A stretch of DNA of 64,000 nt from assembly GCA_019828595.1 (NCBI GenBank), contig JAHQRK010000006.1:2604001-2668000 (forward strand), given 5' to 3'. A program made the position numbers and the translations under genes. Below, one piece after another: positions 63,100-64,000 of the stretch; within the stretch, counting starts at the first letter, position 1; each line of letters starts with the position of its first letter. This stretch comes from Aphanomyces cochlioides (lineage: Eukaryota > Oomycota > Saprolegniomycetes > Saprolegniales > Verrucalvaceae). Under the pieces are notes generated by a model that worked only from the letters and a program-made list of their open reading frames with translations, had not been told where the DNA came from and did not search any database.

Positions 63100-64000
63100 G
63101 GAGCGGAGAACGACCCATAGTAGCTACTATAGTTATCTTAGTATTATTAGAATGATGGTAGGAGTCCTGCACTGCTTCAATATACTGCAGCCATTTTATT
63201 GAGCAAGCTCAAATAGAGTGCAGCTGATTTGAAATGATATCAATTAAACGAACCAACTCAGGAATGTAACACGACACCGGAGTCGACGAATTTGCCCCTG
63301 GAATGGATATGGCCGTTTCTCACGACCGCTTTTATTCGATTGCACACTGAGGTAATGGTAAGGAGGCTTGGAAATCCCTTGGAATTCATTTGGACAGTCT
63401 CAAGTAATGTGGGAATCAAGTGAATTTTTCTGCAAATGCCCGTCACAATCAGCTTTTGTAAACACAGAAGCACTCCGTCAGCACTGCTTAATCTCACTGT
63501 TTCTCCTTGTCCTTGCTATGTCATCCACCACGTCCATCTTGATCGATGCATTCCCATCTGCGATATATGTCTCAACCGACTTGTGTGTCCTTTGCAAACT
63601 TTCGCCACTGTGCGATTTGCCACTTTTGCAATTACAATACTCTCCGTGAATCCACCTCTCGTTTACCTTCAAGCTATAGCTTTTAAACGCCCCCTCTGTC
63701 GTTTAGCCTACCCTATGAAGTGGCCCCCCCCCTTGATCTTGTTCACCAAAGGCTTTGAATTTTCTGGGCAACTCAGCATTCACGTCCCATTTGAAAACGT
63801 ACAACCACGTACTAGGTACTACTTTTAGTCACTACTAAGCTATTATAGTAGTACTAACCACAGTAGATAAAGTCTATCTTTACTACTAATAATAGCAATA
63901 CATGGCTCCTTCTGGCTATCTGATTGGTCAAATGGGCAACTGTGACCAGCTGCTTCGGTTTGGAGTGACACACTGCCGAGACAGCTGCTTTATCCACCGC
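63100..64000. other. Right edge, no supported gene
   Basis: Short open frames only. At 63811-63900 there are interleaved AGTACTA/TAGTACT and CTACTA words forming weak hairpins, reminiscent of a small AT-rich repeat also seen near 15780-15930. Confidence 0.35.

Noticed and set aside
1..64000. Stop-codon reassignment (TAG or TGA read as sense), given several in-frame stops
   Set aside because: TAG, TAA and TGA all serve as normal terminators of intact genes here (for example TAG for EFL1, TAA for the HECT ligase, TGA for ATG13). The internal stops fall mostly in duplicated genes and transposons, so decay is simpler.
1..64000. RxLR or Crinkler effectors
   Set aside because: I found no secreted open frame with an R-x-L-R or L-F-L-A-K motif in a suitable N-terminal position.

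Overview
The window looks like oomycete nuclear DNA, most likely a repeat-rich saprolegnialean (Aphanomyces/Saprolegnia-like). Genes are intron-containing, with many GT-AG introns of only about 28-53 nt, and are closely packed, with convergent 3' ends that touch or overlap. The gene content includes lineage-typical families: a betaine-binding-protein/GPCR fusion, a START-FYVE protein, tandem C-x4-C-x9-C-x2-H proteins, a membrane-anchored HECT ligase, and Crypton, PIF/Harbinger, mariner and pogo DNA transposons. I see no rRNA, tRNA or CRISPR. The lineage call is inference.

Layout. 1-3.5 kb: tandem class C GPCR-like genes (one truncated by the window edge). 3.6-4.2 kb: a GNAT acetyltransferase. 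4.9-7.3 kb: a decayed PIF/Harbinger element (transposase plus Myb-like partner) with a nested 608-bp MITE-like insertion. 8.5-10.5 kb: a pogo/Tigger-like remnant. 10.6-12 kb: a START-FYVE gene with an internal stop. 12.3-19.4 kb: four EamA/DMT transporter paralogues, two on each strand and divergent; the fourth is a pseudogene. 19.4-27.99 kb: a small unknown protein, ATG13, a membrane protein, an SxIP/EB1-tail protein and the GTPase EFL1. 29.5-35.3 kb: an AGC kinase, a mucin-like type I membrane protein and a long coiled-coil protein. 37.2-45.1 kb: four paralogous Cys/His-repeat genes in gene-poor sequence. 47.2-49.5 kb: a HECT ubiquitin ligase. 50-53 kb: a Crypton remnant and a diverged copy of the pogo-associated repeat. 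53.6-57.4 kb: a ubiquitin protease and an OGFOD1/Tpa1-type dioxygenase whose stop codons overlap. 57.9-61.5 kb: a broken mariner and an apparently intact PIF/Harbinger pair. 62-63.1 kb: a PX-domain-like protein.

Three themes recur. First, tandem duplication: GPCRs, DMT transporters and Cys/His-repeat genes, the last with conserved promoter blocks. Second, decay of duplicates and transposons through nonsense codons, several of which fit C-to-T or G-to-A transitions. Third, a palindromic TTATCCGGATAA-type motif lies just upstream of several conserved single genes (EB1-tail protein, EFL1, HECT ligase, OGFOD1) but not of the tandem families, and is a candidate promoter element. Exon boundaries given below are read from splice signals and frame continuity; they are not from transcripts.
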